In this document: positions 25,333 through 33,284 of the stretch, one piece after another
How the letters are laid out: the number at the start of each line of letters is the position of its first letter
How positions within the stretch are numbered: the stretch's first letter is position 1
Position numbers and translations under genes: made by a program
Assembly: GCF_000265295.1 (NCBI RefSeq)
Contig: NC_018002.1
Coordinates: 2,294,001 to 2,358,000 of the forward strand
From: Sulfurospirillum barnesii SES-3
GTDB lineage: Bacteria; Campylobacterota; Campylobacteria; Campylobacterales; Sulfurospirillaceae
DNA: 64,000 nt
Direction of reading: 5' to 3'
The notes under the pieces: model-generated
What the model saw: the letters and a program-made list of their open reading frames with translations, nothing else
Database searches by the model: none
What the model was told of the DNA's origin: nothing

Positions 25333-26285
25333 ACCCCATTTTTAAGAAAATAAACCAGAGGATACGCACTTACCAACAGCAGATATATCCCATTGAACAG
25401 AAGTGACAAACGCATGATTTTTACCGCAGGCTTGGCACTGATGTGCGCCATTAACACACCACCAATCCCATAAAATGTTCCTAAAAATAAACTCGTATAC
25501 ATCCCATACCCTACCCCATAATACTCCTTTTGCAGTAAACAAAATGGGCAATGGTGTGTCGGAAGTTCGTACACATAGGTACTAAAAAAAACAATCAATG
25601 AGACAATACCAAAAAGAAGAAATAAGAGATTGCTAAAGAGATAAACCGCACCATTTCGAAGGAAAAATCCCACCACCATTAAAGTAAAAGAGGCGTAAAA
25701 AATAGCTACCACAACCCTCTCATCCATGGCAAATAAAAAGGAGAAAGAAGTATGTTCTGTTGCAGAAAAAAGAGTGCCACAGCAGCTGACAATTTTACTA
25801 ATATCTAAGGAGGTAAAAAACAAAATCTCTAGCACAATTTCTGCAACTAAAACAAAAAAGATTCCACAAAAAAAGAACGATTTAGCTCTCATGTAAGGCT
25901 GAACCTCAGAGCGTACATCGTTAGAATGTAAAAGTAACCAAAACCCAAACAGATAGAGGTTTAAGAGTTTAAACAAGAGCAAAAAAAGCCCAAAATCCAC
26001 TGAATTCACCACACCCGCTGCGCACATTGCCCCTGTAATAATGCTTGAGAGCGTATCACAGGTGTAAATAAAAAAGAGAAATAAAGGCACTTTGAGCATC
26101 AAAATATACTTTACCACAATGCCTACGAGATAAGCATTTTTTTCAAGTTGATACTGATTTTTTGTGGTGGCATTTCTATCCCATGCAATAAATATCCTCA
26201 AAGAGAGCACAAAGGCAAGCGTTCCAAAAAAGAGAAAAAGCCCATCGAGCATCAAAAGCATAATAATTTCAGGGGTAAGATTCAT
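25323..26285 (-). CDS. Polytopic membrane protein of the NosL/ABC cluster
   Basis: A 320-residue protein with about eight predicted membrane helices. A loop with HHCPFCLLQKEYYGVGY (near residues 238-254) has a C-x2-C pair after two histidines, a likely metal or thiol-redox site facing the periplasm. I recognise no named family. It overlaps the ABC ATPase gene by 4 bases and the NosL-like gene by 10, so its product probably works with them in the inner membrane. Confidence 0.65.
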   Translation of the reverse strand: MNLTPEIIMLLMLDGLFLFFGTLAFVLSLRIFIAWDRNATTKNQYQLEKNAYLVGIVVKYILMLKVPLFLFFIYTCDTLSSIITGAMCAAGVVNSVDFGLFLLLFKLLNLYLFGFWLLLHSNDVRSEVQPYMRAKSFFFCGIFFVLVAEIVLEILFFTSLDISKIVSCCGTLFSATEHTSFSFLFAMDERVVVAIFYASFTLMVVGFFLRNGAVYLFSNLLFLLFGIVSLIVFFSTYVYELPTHHCPFCLLQKEYYGVGYGMYTSLFLGTFYGIGGVLMAHISAKPAVKIMRLSLLFNGIYLLLVSAYPLVYFLKNGVWL

Positions 26286-26950
26286 CCGACAATCACTCCA
26301 TGCTTCACTTCAATGATGCGATCTGCAAACTCTAACTGGAAAAAAAGTGGGTCATGCGTTGCAATCAGCATACTCACACCCTCGTTTTTTAAGCTTCGAA
26401 GCATGTCAATAAAGTGCAAAGAGAGGGTTTCATCCAAATTTGCCGTTGGTTCATCGGCTAAAATAATTTTAGGAGAATTTACCAACGCTCTAGCAATGCT
26501 AACACGCTGTTGCTCACCGCCTGAGAGATACCGTGTGAGGGTATTGGCTTTGTGGGCAATTTCACAGCGTTGCATCACCGCATTGACTTTAGCGTCTAAC
26601 ACCTTTGCATCAGGGTTGCTTGGAATGAGTGGCAAAAGAATATTCTCTTTAACACTTAAATTGGAAATCAGATGAAAACGCTGAAAAATAAAACCGATTT
26701 TTTCTCGTCTTACATGTGCACTAAAAGGATCAATCAATTTAGAAATGGAAGCACCATCAACCATCACATTGCCAGAACTTGGTTTACAAAGCCCTGCAAT
26801 TAAAGAGAGAATGGTACTCTTTCCACTCCCACTTGCCCCTTTTAAAATAACACACTCCCCTTCTTTTACATGTAAAGAAATATTTTGCAGGGCATCCACA
26901 CGTTGTGCGCTTGTTTCATACTGTTTGTAGACATTTTCTAAGACGATCAT
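26282..26950 (-). CDS. ABC transporter ATP-binding protein (MacB/LolD type)
   Basis: A 222-residue ATPase with Walker A GASGSGKST (39-47), signature LSGGEQQR (near 143-150), Walker B IILADEPT (near 163-170) and an H-loop in ATHD. The size and sequence fit the LolD/MacB group, which pairs with FtsX-like permeases. The permease gene is directly upstream with a 4-base overlap. It powers either export of a metal or lipoprotein or a mechanical change across the membrane. Confidence 0.92.
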   Translation of the reverse strand: MIVLENVYKQYETSAQRVDALQNISLHVKEGECVILKGASGSGKSTILSLIAGLCKPSSGNVMVDGASISKLIDPFSAHVRREKIGFIFQRFHLISNLSVKENILLPLIPSNPDAKVLDAKVNAVMQRCEIAHKANTLTRYLSGGEQQRVSIARALVNSPKIILADEPTANLDETLSLHFIDMLRSLKNEGVSMLIATHDPLFFQLEFADRIIEVKHGVIVG

Positions 26951-28128
26951 CGAAGCACCTCATCCGCATCCAACATTGCCGCTCTCCACGAGGGAATTAT
27001 CACAGAGCCCACATACACAGGCACGCTAAAGAAAAAAAGTAAAATGACCATCGGTGCGTTAAAATAAAACGGTAATTCAAAGGAGGGTTTCAGCGTAGAA
27101 TACCCCACAAAAAGGGCATTTAAAAGCGGTGCATTGAAGAAAAAAACATACGCCATTGAAAGTGCTAAAGCAAGCAAAAATGCCCCAAAACAGAGGATGA
27201 AACTCTCATAAAAACGCTCTTTTAAAATATCATCCATGCTCCATCCCAATGCCTTTAACACCCCTATCTCTCTTCGCTCTTCAGAGCTAAGACCGCTTAG
27301 TTTATCATACACTATCATGAAAAAGGTAAAGGCACAGACAACAAAAAGGGCGAGAAAAAACCCACTTTTATAATCAAAAATATTGTGGTAACTCACACGA
27401 ATATCTTCTTTGGTAATGACACGCATATCAGGATAAAGCTCATTAATTTTACGCACCACCGTCGCAATCTCCTCAGGATTTGCAACCCTTAAAACCACAT
27501 CGGTAGCTTCATGGCGTGGCATTCCAAAAATTTCATAGGCACTCTTTTTAGGCAGGACTATCATATCGTTTGCTTCAAGGGAAACATCGCTATCAAAACT
27601 CCCGACGATAGACATTTTCTTCCATTTACCCTCAGCCGTAATAAAATTAAAAAAATCTTGATAATGATAGCTTTGCAACAGTTTTTGCACACCTTTGCCA
27701 ACCAACATGCCATCCTCTTTTTCTAAAGCTTTCACATCATGCGTATCGACAATTTTTTGCAAACTCTCTTTATAACTCTGCTCAAACGCATCAATACCCA
27801 CCACGGAGAAATTCACCCCAGCAGGCTTGAAATAATAATAGCCCCAAATCCGAGGAATAACCGCACTCACGCCCTCAATCTCTAAAAGCGCATCCACTCT
27901 GTTCAAAGGCACGTTTATCTGTTTTCCTGCTTGAAGTCGCTGCAGGGTAATATCAGGAAGGCTTTGAAGCGTACCATTGAGCTCTTGCTTCATGGCATCA
28001 GAGATAAACAAAACCGATGAGAGTAAAAAAATAAGAAAGGTTAAGAGTAAAAACACAAAAAGCGTTTTTGCTCCTTTGCGCATCAGCGATGAGAGTGAAA
28101 ATTGCAGCAAATACACATTAAACTTCAT
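26947..28128 (-). CDS. FtsX/MacB-like ABC permease
   Basis: A 393-residue permease with the four-helix FtsX plan: one N-terminal helix (about 18-42), a large periplasmic domain (about 45-255) and three C-terminal helices (about 260-385). The loop SSEERREIGVLKALGWS before the third helix is typical of the family and contacts the ATPase. It lies between a small membrane protein gene (4-base overlap) and its ATPase gene (4-base overlap). The substrate cannot be read from sequence; the NosL partners suggest copper or the maturation of a copper enzyme. Confidence 0.88.
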   Translation of the reverse strand: MKFNVYLLQFSLSSLMRKGAKTLFVFLLLTFLIFLLSSVLFISDAMKQELNGTLQSLPDITLQRLQAGKQINVPLNRVDALLEIEGVSAVIPRIWGYYYFKPAGVNFSVVGIDAFEQSYKESLQKIVDTHDVKALEKEDGMLVGKGVQKLLQSYHYQDFFNFITAEGKWKKMSIVGSFDSDVSLEANDMIVLPKKSAYEIFGMPRHEATDVVLRVANPEEIATVVRKINELYPDMRVITKEDIRVSYHNIFDYKSGFFLALFVVCAFTFFMIVYDKLSGLSSEERREIGVLKALGWSMDDILKERFYESFILCFGAFLLALALSMAYVFFFNAPLLNALFVGYSTLKPSFELPFYFNAPMVILLFFFSVPVYVGSVIIPSWRAAMLDADEVLR

Positions 28129-28439
28129 GGCTCCACGCTCCCACTGCTCGTTGAGACATAAGGAGCATAGTGGTACACAAAGGTGGAGGGAAAATACTCC
28201 AAAAGCTCAGGTGACTCACCAAAAATAGAAAAAATATCACTTAAACTTCGATGCCTTACATAACGAGCCTCTCCCACCAAACTCATATCAGGCAAACCCA
28301 CATGAGCGATAAAACGTGTTTTTTTTTCAAGCACTTTAGGGCTGAGGGTTCTCGTGGCATACAAATAGACAAACTGTGCGGCTAGACACACACCAACACT
28401 TACAAAAAATGTTACAAGAAACAACATGCTGCGTGTCAT
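28125..28439 (-). CDS. Small membrane-anchored protein, first gene of the NosL/ABC cluster
   Basis: A 104-residue protein with one N-terminal helix (about 5-25) and a polar exported part. No family is recognised. It overlaps the FtsX-like permease by 4 bases and therefore should be a subunit or helper of that transporter. The leader between it and the next gene (28440-28547) carries one TTTACATGTAA site. Confidence 0.6.
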   Translation of the reverse strand: MTRSMLFLVTFFVSVGVCLAAQFVYLYATRTLSPKVLEKKTRFIAHVGLPDMSLVGEARYVRHRSLSDIFSIFGESPELLEYFPSTFVYHYAPYVSTSSGSVEP

Positions 28440-28547
28440 TGACGAATAAATCCTTAAAAAAATGTTTTGAATTTAAAAACATAAGTGTAACATTTTAATT
28501 TTCATATGCTAAATTAGTGTTAAACAAGACTTTACATGTAACGCTGT

Positions 28548-28889
28548 TTACTGCTTCTCGCACCCATGTTGTTTAACGTAAAAGAGACCAAACTCATACA
28601 TGGCTTTGACCATTGGCTCTATTTTTTTTCCTGTTGCACTGAGCGCATACTCTACCTTGGGAGGGACTTGTGCATAGACGGTTCGTGTTATCATCTGTGA
28701 CGCTTCAAGCTCTTTGAGTTTGATAGAGACGGTTTTTTGTGTGATACTAGGAAAGGTATCGCAAATCTCTTTAAAGCGTTTTGCTCCATCAAGCAAGCTA
28801 TAGACAATAAACAACTTCCACTTGTCATTTAAAATATGCAAGGTCACTTGCATGGGACAGAAAAATTCTTCTCCGTTGAGTTCGTACAT
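28548..28889 (-). CDS. HxlR-family transcriptional regulator
   Basis: A 113-residue winged-helix protein. CPMQVTLHILNDKWKLFIVYSLLDGAKRFKEI and the SITQKTVSIKLKELE recognition helix match the HxlR family; the conserved N-terminal cysteine (C11) is the usual redox or electrophile sensor. It is divergent from the flavodoxin-like reductase gene at 29031, with a perfect inverted repeat between them, so it most likely controls that gene and itself in response to quinones, aldehydes or thiol stress. Confidence 0.88.
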   Translation of the reverse strand: MYELNGEEFFCPMQVTLHILNDKWKLFIVYSLLDGAKRFKEICDTFPSITQKTVSIKLKELEASQMITRTVYAQVPPKVEYALSATGKKIEPMVKAMYEFGLFYVKQHGCEKQ

Positions 28890-28935
28890 GGTTTATCCTT
28901 TATGTGTACAGATTATAACACAGAAGAAGTTAAGC

Positions 28936-28968
28936 GTGAAATAAATTCATTACTAACATTTATTTCAC
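28936..28968. promoter_or_regulatory. HxlR operator (perfect inverted repeat)
   Basis: GTGAAATAAAT and ATTTATTTCAC are perfect 11-base arms around an 11-base spacer, midway between the divergent HxlR and reductase genes. Promoter-like TATATTAT follows at about 28972. A dimeric HxlR protein would sit here and block both promoters. Confidence 0.75.
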
Positions 28969-29030
28969 TAAGTATATTATAAGTTTATATACGATAAATT
29001 TCTCAAAATTAAACTTTCAAAGGATTTACC

Positions 29031-29597
29031 ATGAAAAAAACCTTAGTCATTCTTGCCCATCCATCGATGAATGAATCACGATTAAACAAAGCACTCATCA
29101 ATGCTATCTCACATGAAGAGCACATCACCGTTCACGACCTTTATGCCACCTATGGTCGCACAGGGGAGATTGATGTGAAAAAAGAGCAAGACCTTCTTGT
29201 AGCGAATGAGCGCATTGTATTTCAGTTTCCACTCTTCTGGTTTAGTACCCCTTCTTTACTCAAAGAGTGGCAAGACAAAGTCCTAGAGTATGGCTTTGCC
29301 TATGGAAGTGAAGGGAGTAAACTGGCTAACAAAGAGTTTAAAGTGGCGCTTACCACAGGCTCTCCTGACTATGCGTATCAAGCAGGCGCTTACGACCATG
29401 CTTCCATCAGTGAACTCTTAAAGCCACTGCAAATCACCGCTTTGTTTACAGGCATGGTCTATACCGCACCTTTTGCCGTCCACGGTGCGCTGAAAATCAA
29501 AGAAGAAGAGCTTGCGCAAAAAGCCCTTGAGTACAAAGCGCTTTTACACGAAGAGGACTGGAGCAGTTCCCTTTTTAAATACCTCCAAAGCAACTAA
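29031..29597 (+). CDS. NAD(P)H quinone oxidoreductase, KefF/MdaB-like
   Basis: A 188-residue flavodoxin-fold enzyme. It starts with the strand KTLVILAHPSMNESRLN (FMN or FAD phosphate loop), then FQFPLFWFSTPSLLKEW and YAPF-like motifs of the NQO1/KefF/MdaB group. These enzymes reduce quinones by two electrons and protect from electrophiles. An AAAGGA site precedes the ATG. Control by the adjacent HxlR regulator through 28936-28968 is likely. Confidence 0.88.
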   Translation: MKKTLVILAHPSMNESRLNKALINAISHEEHITVHDLYATYGRTGEIDVKKEQDLLVANERIVFQFPLFWFSTPSLLKEWQDKVLEYGFAYGSEGSKLANKEFKVALTTGSPDYAYQAGAYDHASISELLKPLQITALFTGMVYTAPFAVHGALKIKEEELAQKALEYKALLHEEDWSSSLFKYLQSN

Positions 29598-29688
29598 ACC
29601 CTTTTACATGTAAAGAAAAAACGCTTTACATGTAATGCTCCTTTAACCAAATTCAAGTACACTACTTCCTAAAATGCAAGGAGTGGTT

Positions 29689-30126
29689 ATGCGATTACTT
29701 GGCAATATCATCTGGTTTCTTTTTGGCGGTGTTTTTATGGGGCTTTCGTGGTGGTTTTTTGGGCTGATGGCACTCATAAGTATCGTCGGCATTCCATGGG
29801 CAAAAGCATGTTTTGTCATCGGTCAATTTACCTTTTTCCCTTTTGGCAAAGAAGCCATTAGCCGACAAATGCTGCACCAAAAAGAGGACATCGGCACAGG
29901 CACACTAGGTTTTATTGGCAATGTAATTTGGCTTGTTTTCGCAGGCATCTGGCTTGCTATTGGGCACATTCTCTCCGCATGTGCGTGTGCTATCACCATC
30001 ATTGGTATACCCTTTGCGATTCAACACCTCAAACTCATCGGTATCTCACTAGCACCCATTGGTATGACCATTGTCGATAAAGAAGTCGCCGATGCACTCT
30101 ATCAAAAAGGGGAAGAGTTAAAATAA
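29689..30126 (+). CDS. yccF: YccF-family inner membrane protein
   Basis: A 145-residue protein with two repeats of the YccF domain, each having a Gly/Trp-rich helix (GNIIWFLFGG and GNVIWLVFAG), then GIPWAKACF or GIPFAIQHLKL. About four membrane helices are expected. ATG 29689, with AAGGAG before it, is a better start than ATG 29674, which precedes that site. The function of YccF is not established. Two TTTACATGTAA palindromes lie just upstream (29603 and 29625). Confidence 0.88.
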   Translation: MRLLGNIIWFLFGGVFMGLSWWFFGLMALISIVGIPWAKACFVIGQFTFFPFGKEAISRQMLHQKEDIGTGTLGFIGNVIWLVFAGIWLAIGHILSACACAITIIGIPFAIQHLKLIGISLAPIGMTIVDKEVADALYQKGEELK

Positions 30127-30128
30127 AC

Positions 30129-30400
30129 CATCTCAAATGTGTCTTTTTTGGCGTAGGTGCACTCAGCAGTGTTATGGCTCAGGCGTTATTTGAGCTCTCC
30201 TCAAACGAAGCGAAGGGGACGTGAGCTTTGTCTGTGTTACAAGAAACCCATCGGTCATTAAAAAATACTTTTTTGCACACGCTAAACTGCTTGAAGTTTC
30301 AAGTGGTGCGAGATGCTCAAACGAAAACTGAGCATTTACAAAATTGGCTTGTTTCATCTGATGTCGCAAAGTGAGGGGAATTAGGGGTGTTAAAGATGGA
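30129..30400 (+). pseudogene. Remnant of a ketopantoate reductase-like (PanE/ApbA) gene
   Basis: Read in one frame from 30129, the sequence gives HLKCVFFGVGALSSVMAQAL, like the N-terminal Rossmann motif of ApbA/PanE. A stop follows at about 30222. Reading in the next frame continues with FVCVTRNPSVIKKYF and LLEVSSGARC, which fits the next part of that family. Further stops follow, and no start codon or C-terminal half remains. So it is a decayed gene fragment in the 322-base gap between yccF and the PIN toxin. The remainder of the gap holds one palindrome (30418-30429). Confidence 0.45.
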
Positions 30401-30448
30401 GCGTAAAGGAAATAAGATTTACATGTAAACATGAAAGCTTATTTTCCT

Positions 30449-30865
30449 CTAGTTTGCATCCATAAAAATCAAAAAATCCTGTGGAGACATCACCTTGATG
30501 GCTGAATTTTTAAAGCCTGTTTTATCACGTGTGACAATAACATCTATCTTGGTATGTTTCGCACTGGTGTAAATCACGCTGTCTTCAAAGTCGCTCCCAA
30601 CACTTCGCACACTATCAATCAAAACGGATTTTGTAAGAGTGCTTATCTCAAACAGAGCCAGCAAGTTTTCCATCGTTTGATTGCACTGTTTTTTATTAAG
30701 GTGTTTACTTAAAAGGTAGTAAAGCGTGGTGAGTGTGGTGGGGCATAAAAAACCTTGAATCTGCTTTGATTCTACTGTTAAAAAAATCGCTTGTGCGAGT
30801 TCACTAAAAGGTTCACGGTCTAAAAGAAGGTCTAAAACAACATTGGTATCGAGCAATACTCTCAT
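30449..30865 (-). CDS. PIN-domain toxin (VapC-like RNase)
   Basis: A 138-residue PIN protein. RVLLDTNVVLDLLLDREPF carries the first catalytic aspartates; SDFEDSVIYTSAKHTKIDVIVTRD has the later acidic residues, giving the usual four-acid site for Mg-dependent RNA cleavage. It overlaps its antitoxin gene by 4 bases. Target RNA is not known; many such toxins cut tRNA or rRNA. Confidence 0.85.
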   Translation of the reverse strand: MRVLLDTNVVLDLLLDREPFSELAQAIFLTVESKQIQGFLCPTTLTTLYYLLSKHLNKKQCNQTMENLLALFEISTLTKSVLIDSVRSVGSDFEDSVIYTSAKHTKIDVIVTRDKTGFKNSAIKVMSPQDFLIFMDAN

Positions 30866-31092
30866 AGGTATTTCTTCTCTAAATGCGTTAAATAGTCATC
30901 TTCCTTTGCTCCTTTTAAAACACCTCGAAGCTGTGACGTTTTAGACGATGGAGCACTTTTTTCCTCTTTTTTCAAAATAGACTCAAAAAATTGTGTTACC
31001 ATTTTCGAAACAGAAGTATTATGCTTTTTTGCATACAGTTTCATATTTTCGATCAACTGCACATCGGTATAAAGCGTTATTTTCGAACTCAT
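30862..31092 (-). CDS. Antitoxin of the PIN toxin (DUF6364/RHH-like)
   Basis: A 76-residue protein with the ribbon-helix-helix-like pattern KITLYTDVQLIENMKLYAKKHNTSVSKMVTQFF, followed by a charged tail (about 48-76) suited to wrap the toxin. This N-terminal pattern is that of the DUF6364 antitoxins paired with PIN toxins. It is the first gene of the pair; an AAGGAG site precedes it and it probably represses its own promoter. Confidence 0.8.
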   Translation of the reverse strand: MSSKITLYTDVQLIENMKLYAKKHNTSVSKMVTQFFESILKKEEKSAPSSKTSQLRGVLKGAKEDDYLTHLEKKYL

Positions 31093-31194
31093 GCTCCACT
31101 CCTTTTAGTCGTATATATTTTTGATTATTATACGGTATTTTTTGTTTTGTGTCAAAAGGGAATTTAGAGATAATCTTATTTTTATTGATTCACG

Positions 31195-31785
31195 CTAATA
31201 CTCAAAATCTTTGAGTGTCAAGCCTTGTATAAAACCATGATATTCGGCATAAGCAGATGAAACCTCATTGACCAAACTAATATACTTATTATTGATTTTA
31301 TCAAACTCTTTTTGTCCACTTATCTCATCAGGCTTTATAGATGCAACATATAAAGTAACTGCCATTGTTTTATCTTTAACAAGAATTGAAACTTCAGAAA
31401 GTCTATCATTCGTTTTTTTCGTGCCATAATCTTTTATTAATTGGTAAATTTTTTCAAATTTTACAGGTTCATGCATTTCTTTATGGTGGGCATTTAGCTT
31501 ATCAACAGCATCTACTATGCCATCTCGTGTTCTTAAGTAAACATTTTCTGGATGATACTTTTCCCTTACATATTTGATTTGCTGTAGATTACTTTGGAAT
31601 TCAATTAAAGTAGAATTTATTTCTTGTTTTACCTTGCTTGAATCGAAAATTTGTATACATGCAATAATAACCCCTATAGCAGCAACAATAACTCCTATAA
31701 TTTGTATCCAATCGCTAAAGGTAGGTTTGTCTAGAATAGACCTTACATACTTTTCCCACTGTTCTATTTTCAGTATATCTAACAT
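31195..31785 (-). CDS. Unrecognised membrane-anchored protein
   Basis: A 196-residue protein. ATG 31785 has a good AAGGAATT site, so I prefer it to the upstream start at 31806. A membrane helix lies at about 25-47 (WIQIIGVIVAAIGVIIACIQIF); the rest is a charged, helical cytoplasmic domain. No family is recognised. It stands alone between two toxin-antitoxin pairs, in AT-rich DNA unlike the neighbouring core genes, so acquisition by transfer is likely. Confidence 0.6.
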   Translation of the reverse strand: MLDILKIEQWEKYVRSILDKPTFSDWIQIIGVIVAAIGVIIACIQIFDSSKVKQEINSTLIEFQSNLQQIKYVREKYHPENVYLRTRDGIVDAVDKLNAHHKEMHEPVKFEKIYQLIKDYGTKKTNDRLSEVSILVKDKTMAVTLYVASIKPDEISGQKEFDKINNKYISLVNEVSSAYAEYHGFIQGLTLKDFEY

Positions 31786-31845
31786 TGAATTCCTTTGAAT
31801 AGTCAAATAGAGCTAAACTTTTACTTTTTCTTCTATTTCCTAAAC

Positions 31846-32052
31846 TCACCACTGAATTTTAGGCTCAACATGCCTTTGCGCGCAGTCCATCAAAAATGAA
31901 TTAATCAGCGTTTGATAGGGCATCCCTACTTTGGCAGATAACGCTTTAAAATAGTCAATGGTCTCAACATCCACATTGAGTGAAATCTGTTTTTTAACTT
32001 TTTTTGCATAAGGATTTTTAACAGATTGGCTAAAATCGTACTCTTTTTTCAT
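31846..32052 (-). CDS. brnA: BrnA-like antitoxin
   Basis: A 68-residue protein with the BrnA ribbon-helix-helix core: KKQISLNVDVETIDYFKALSAKVGMPYQTLINSFLMD. BrnA binds DNA and neutralises BrnT. It overlaps the end of the brnT gene by 4 bases in the usual brnT-brnA order. Since brnT is frameshifted here, brnA may remain as an orphan antitoxin. Confidence 0.85.
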   Translation of the reverse strand: MKKEYDFSQSVKNPYAKKVKKQISLNVDVETIDYFKALSAKVGMPYQTLINSFLMDCAQRHVEPKIQW

Positions 32053-32342
32053 GATAAAAACTCCTTATATTGATTTGCTTCATTTTTGGTTGACTTGCGT
32101 GCAGAGATGATTCGGATGATACCTTCATGATCTCGGTAACAATGAACAACCGTCAAAATTTTGAGGGTATAACTCATACCCAGTAAGATAAAAACGCTCT
32201 TCGTTTTCTGAATGTTTAGGATTAAGCATAAACCTTATATTTTCATTATCAAAATGGTTTTGGCTTCTTCAAATGAGATGCCATGTTTTTTAAGGTTTGA
32301 TACTGCTTTGGTTTGTTCCCATTCAAAGGGGAGTGTTTTCAT
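32049..32342 (-). pseudogene. brnT: Frameshifted BrnT toxin
   Basis: From ATG 32342 the sequence reads MKTLPFEWEQTKAVSNLKKH, then GISFEEAKT, then runs into a stop. One base more in the T run (A run 32251-32254 on the plus strand) would restore the frame: FDNENIRFMLN, then ENEERFILLGMSYT, then YRDHEGIIRIISARKST, which is typical BrnT to its normal end. So the gene is complete except for one missing base. It may be a dead toxin or, as the lesion is in a short homopolymer, a switchable or sequencing-related one. Confidence 0.85.
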
Positions 32343-32689
32343 GTAGATATTGTAATGATATTATCATGATATATCAAGAAGAAAATATATTTACATGTAA
32401 AAACCTTACCATTTTCCTATCATCGGAGTGGCGATGCGTTGTATTACTTCGCTTCGTCAACGTAAATTATCATCACCATAGCCGTCTTTGCCACAATACC
32501 AACAGAAAAAAAGGTCAGGTCTTTACTTTCAACTTTTTCCATACCATTTCACTGCATCGCCCCCCCTTGTGCAAGAAATCCGCCAGTGCTAAAGGAAACC
32601 TTCAAAAAAAGAGTTAGGCATCTAGATTATTGATTGTCTGAGTTATTAGGAGTATCATTCTCCTAATTATATTCATGTAAGGATTTTCC
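32343..32689. other. Intergenic stretch without a supported gene
   Basis: The 347 bases hold a TTTACATGTAAA palindrome (32390-32401), a stretch with AAAAGGTCAGGTCTTTAC (about 32509-32526) that recalls the flanks of REP-associated transposase genes, and a run of seven C bases (about 32570-32576). Frames crossing it have no recognisable protein. It may be a scar of a lost mobile gene. The promoter of the FMN reductase gene should be in its last 100 bases. Confidence 0.5.
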
Positions 32690-33193
32690 ATGTTTATCAT
32701 CTTAGTCGCAAGTTTAAATGAAAATATGAAGTTAGCGCAAGAGATTCAACACACGCTAGAAGCGATGCAATGCAAAAGCGAAATCATCAACCTCGTCACG
32801 TTAAACGCTCCACTCTACGACACTCAAAAAGAGAGCAACCAAGGCATTCCAGACTCTATCAAAGCCCTCTCAGAGAAAATGAAAAACGCCTTAGGCTACA
32901 TCGTTGTAGCACCTGAGTACAACTACTCCATTCCTCCTGTTTTAACCAATGTGGTTGCGTGGTTATCCAGACAAGGAGAGCATTTTAGAGAACTCTTTAC
33001 CCTCAAATACGTTCAACTTGCTACCCATTCAGGAAGTGGGGGAAATGAGGTCTGCAATGCCATGCGAACGCAATTTAGCAAACTAGGAGCCATCGTTGCC
33101 CCTCGAGAGATTTTAGCAACGTACGATAAAAAAGTCGAAGCAGAAAGTTTAAAGAGAATTTTGACGCAATTTGTAGCCATTGCACGAAAATAA
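32690..33193 (+). CDS. NADPH-dependent FMN reductase-like protein
   Basis: A 167-residue flavodoxin-fold protein. PEYNYSIPPVLTNVVAWLSR is the signature of the NADPH-dependent FMN reductase family (usual P-E-Y-N), and HSGSGGN lies at the second FMN loop. The N-terminal phosphate loop is SLNENMK, slightly different from the common G-S-x-R. Likely substrates are FMN, quinones or azo compounds. AAGGATT precedes the ATG. It stands alone. Confidence 0.82.
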   Translation: MFIILVASLNENMKLAQEIQHTLEAMQCKSEIINLVTLNAPLYDTQKESNQGIPDSIKALSEKMKNALGYIVVAPEYNYSIPPVLTNVVAWLSRQGEHFRELFTLKYVQLATHSGSGGNEVCNAMRTQFSKLGAIVAPREILATYDKKVEAESLKRILTQFVAIARK

Positions 33194-33284
33194 GCGCTTT
33201 TTTTCTTTACATGTAACCTCCTCACTTTTCTTCCTTCTAACCTTCACTGTGGTAGAGTGTGCGTGAAATTTTGAAGGAAAAATC

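Noticed and set aside
30172-30432. Minus-strand frame of 86 codons between yccF and the PIN toxin
   Set aside because: It lies opposite the panE-like remnant, has no ribosome site or recognisable domain, and its sequence is explained as antisense of decayed DNA.
32509-32576. Possible REP-associated transposase flank and a poly-C tract
   Set aside because: Only a short similarity from memory and no transposase frame; the C run is intergenic, so a phase-variable gene cannot be claimed.
32297-32617. 106-codon plus-strand frame over the brnT start and the gap
   Set aside because: No ribosome site, low-complexity translation, and the brnT gene on the other strand accounts for its first part.
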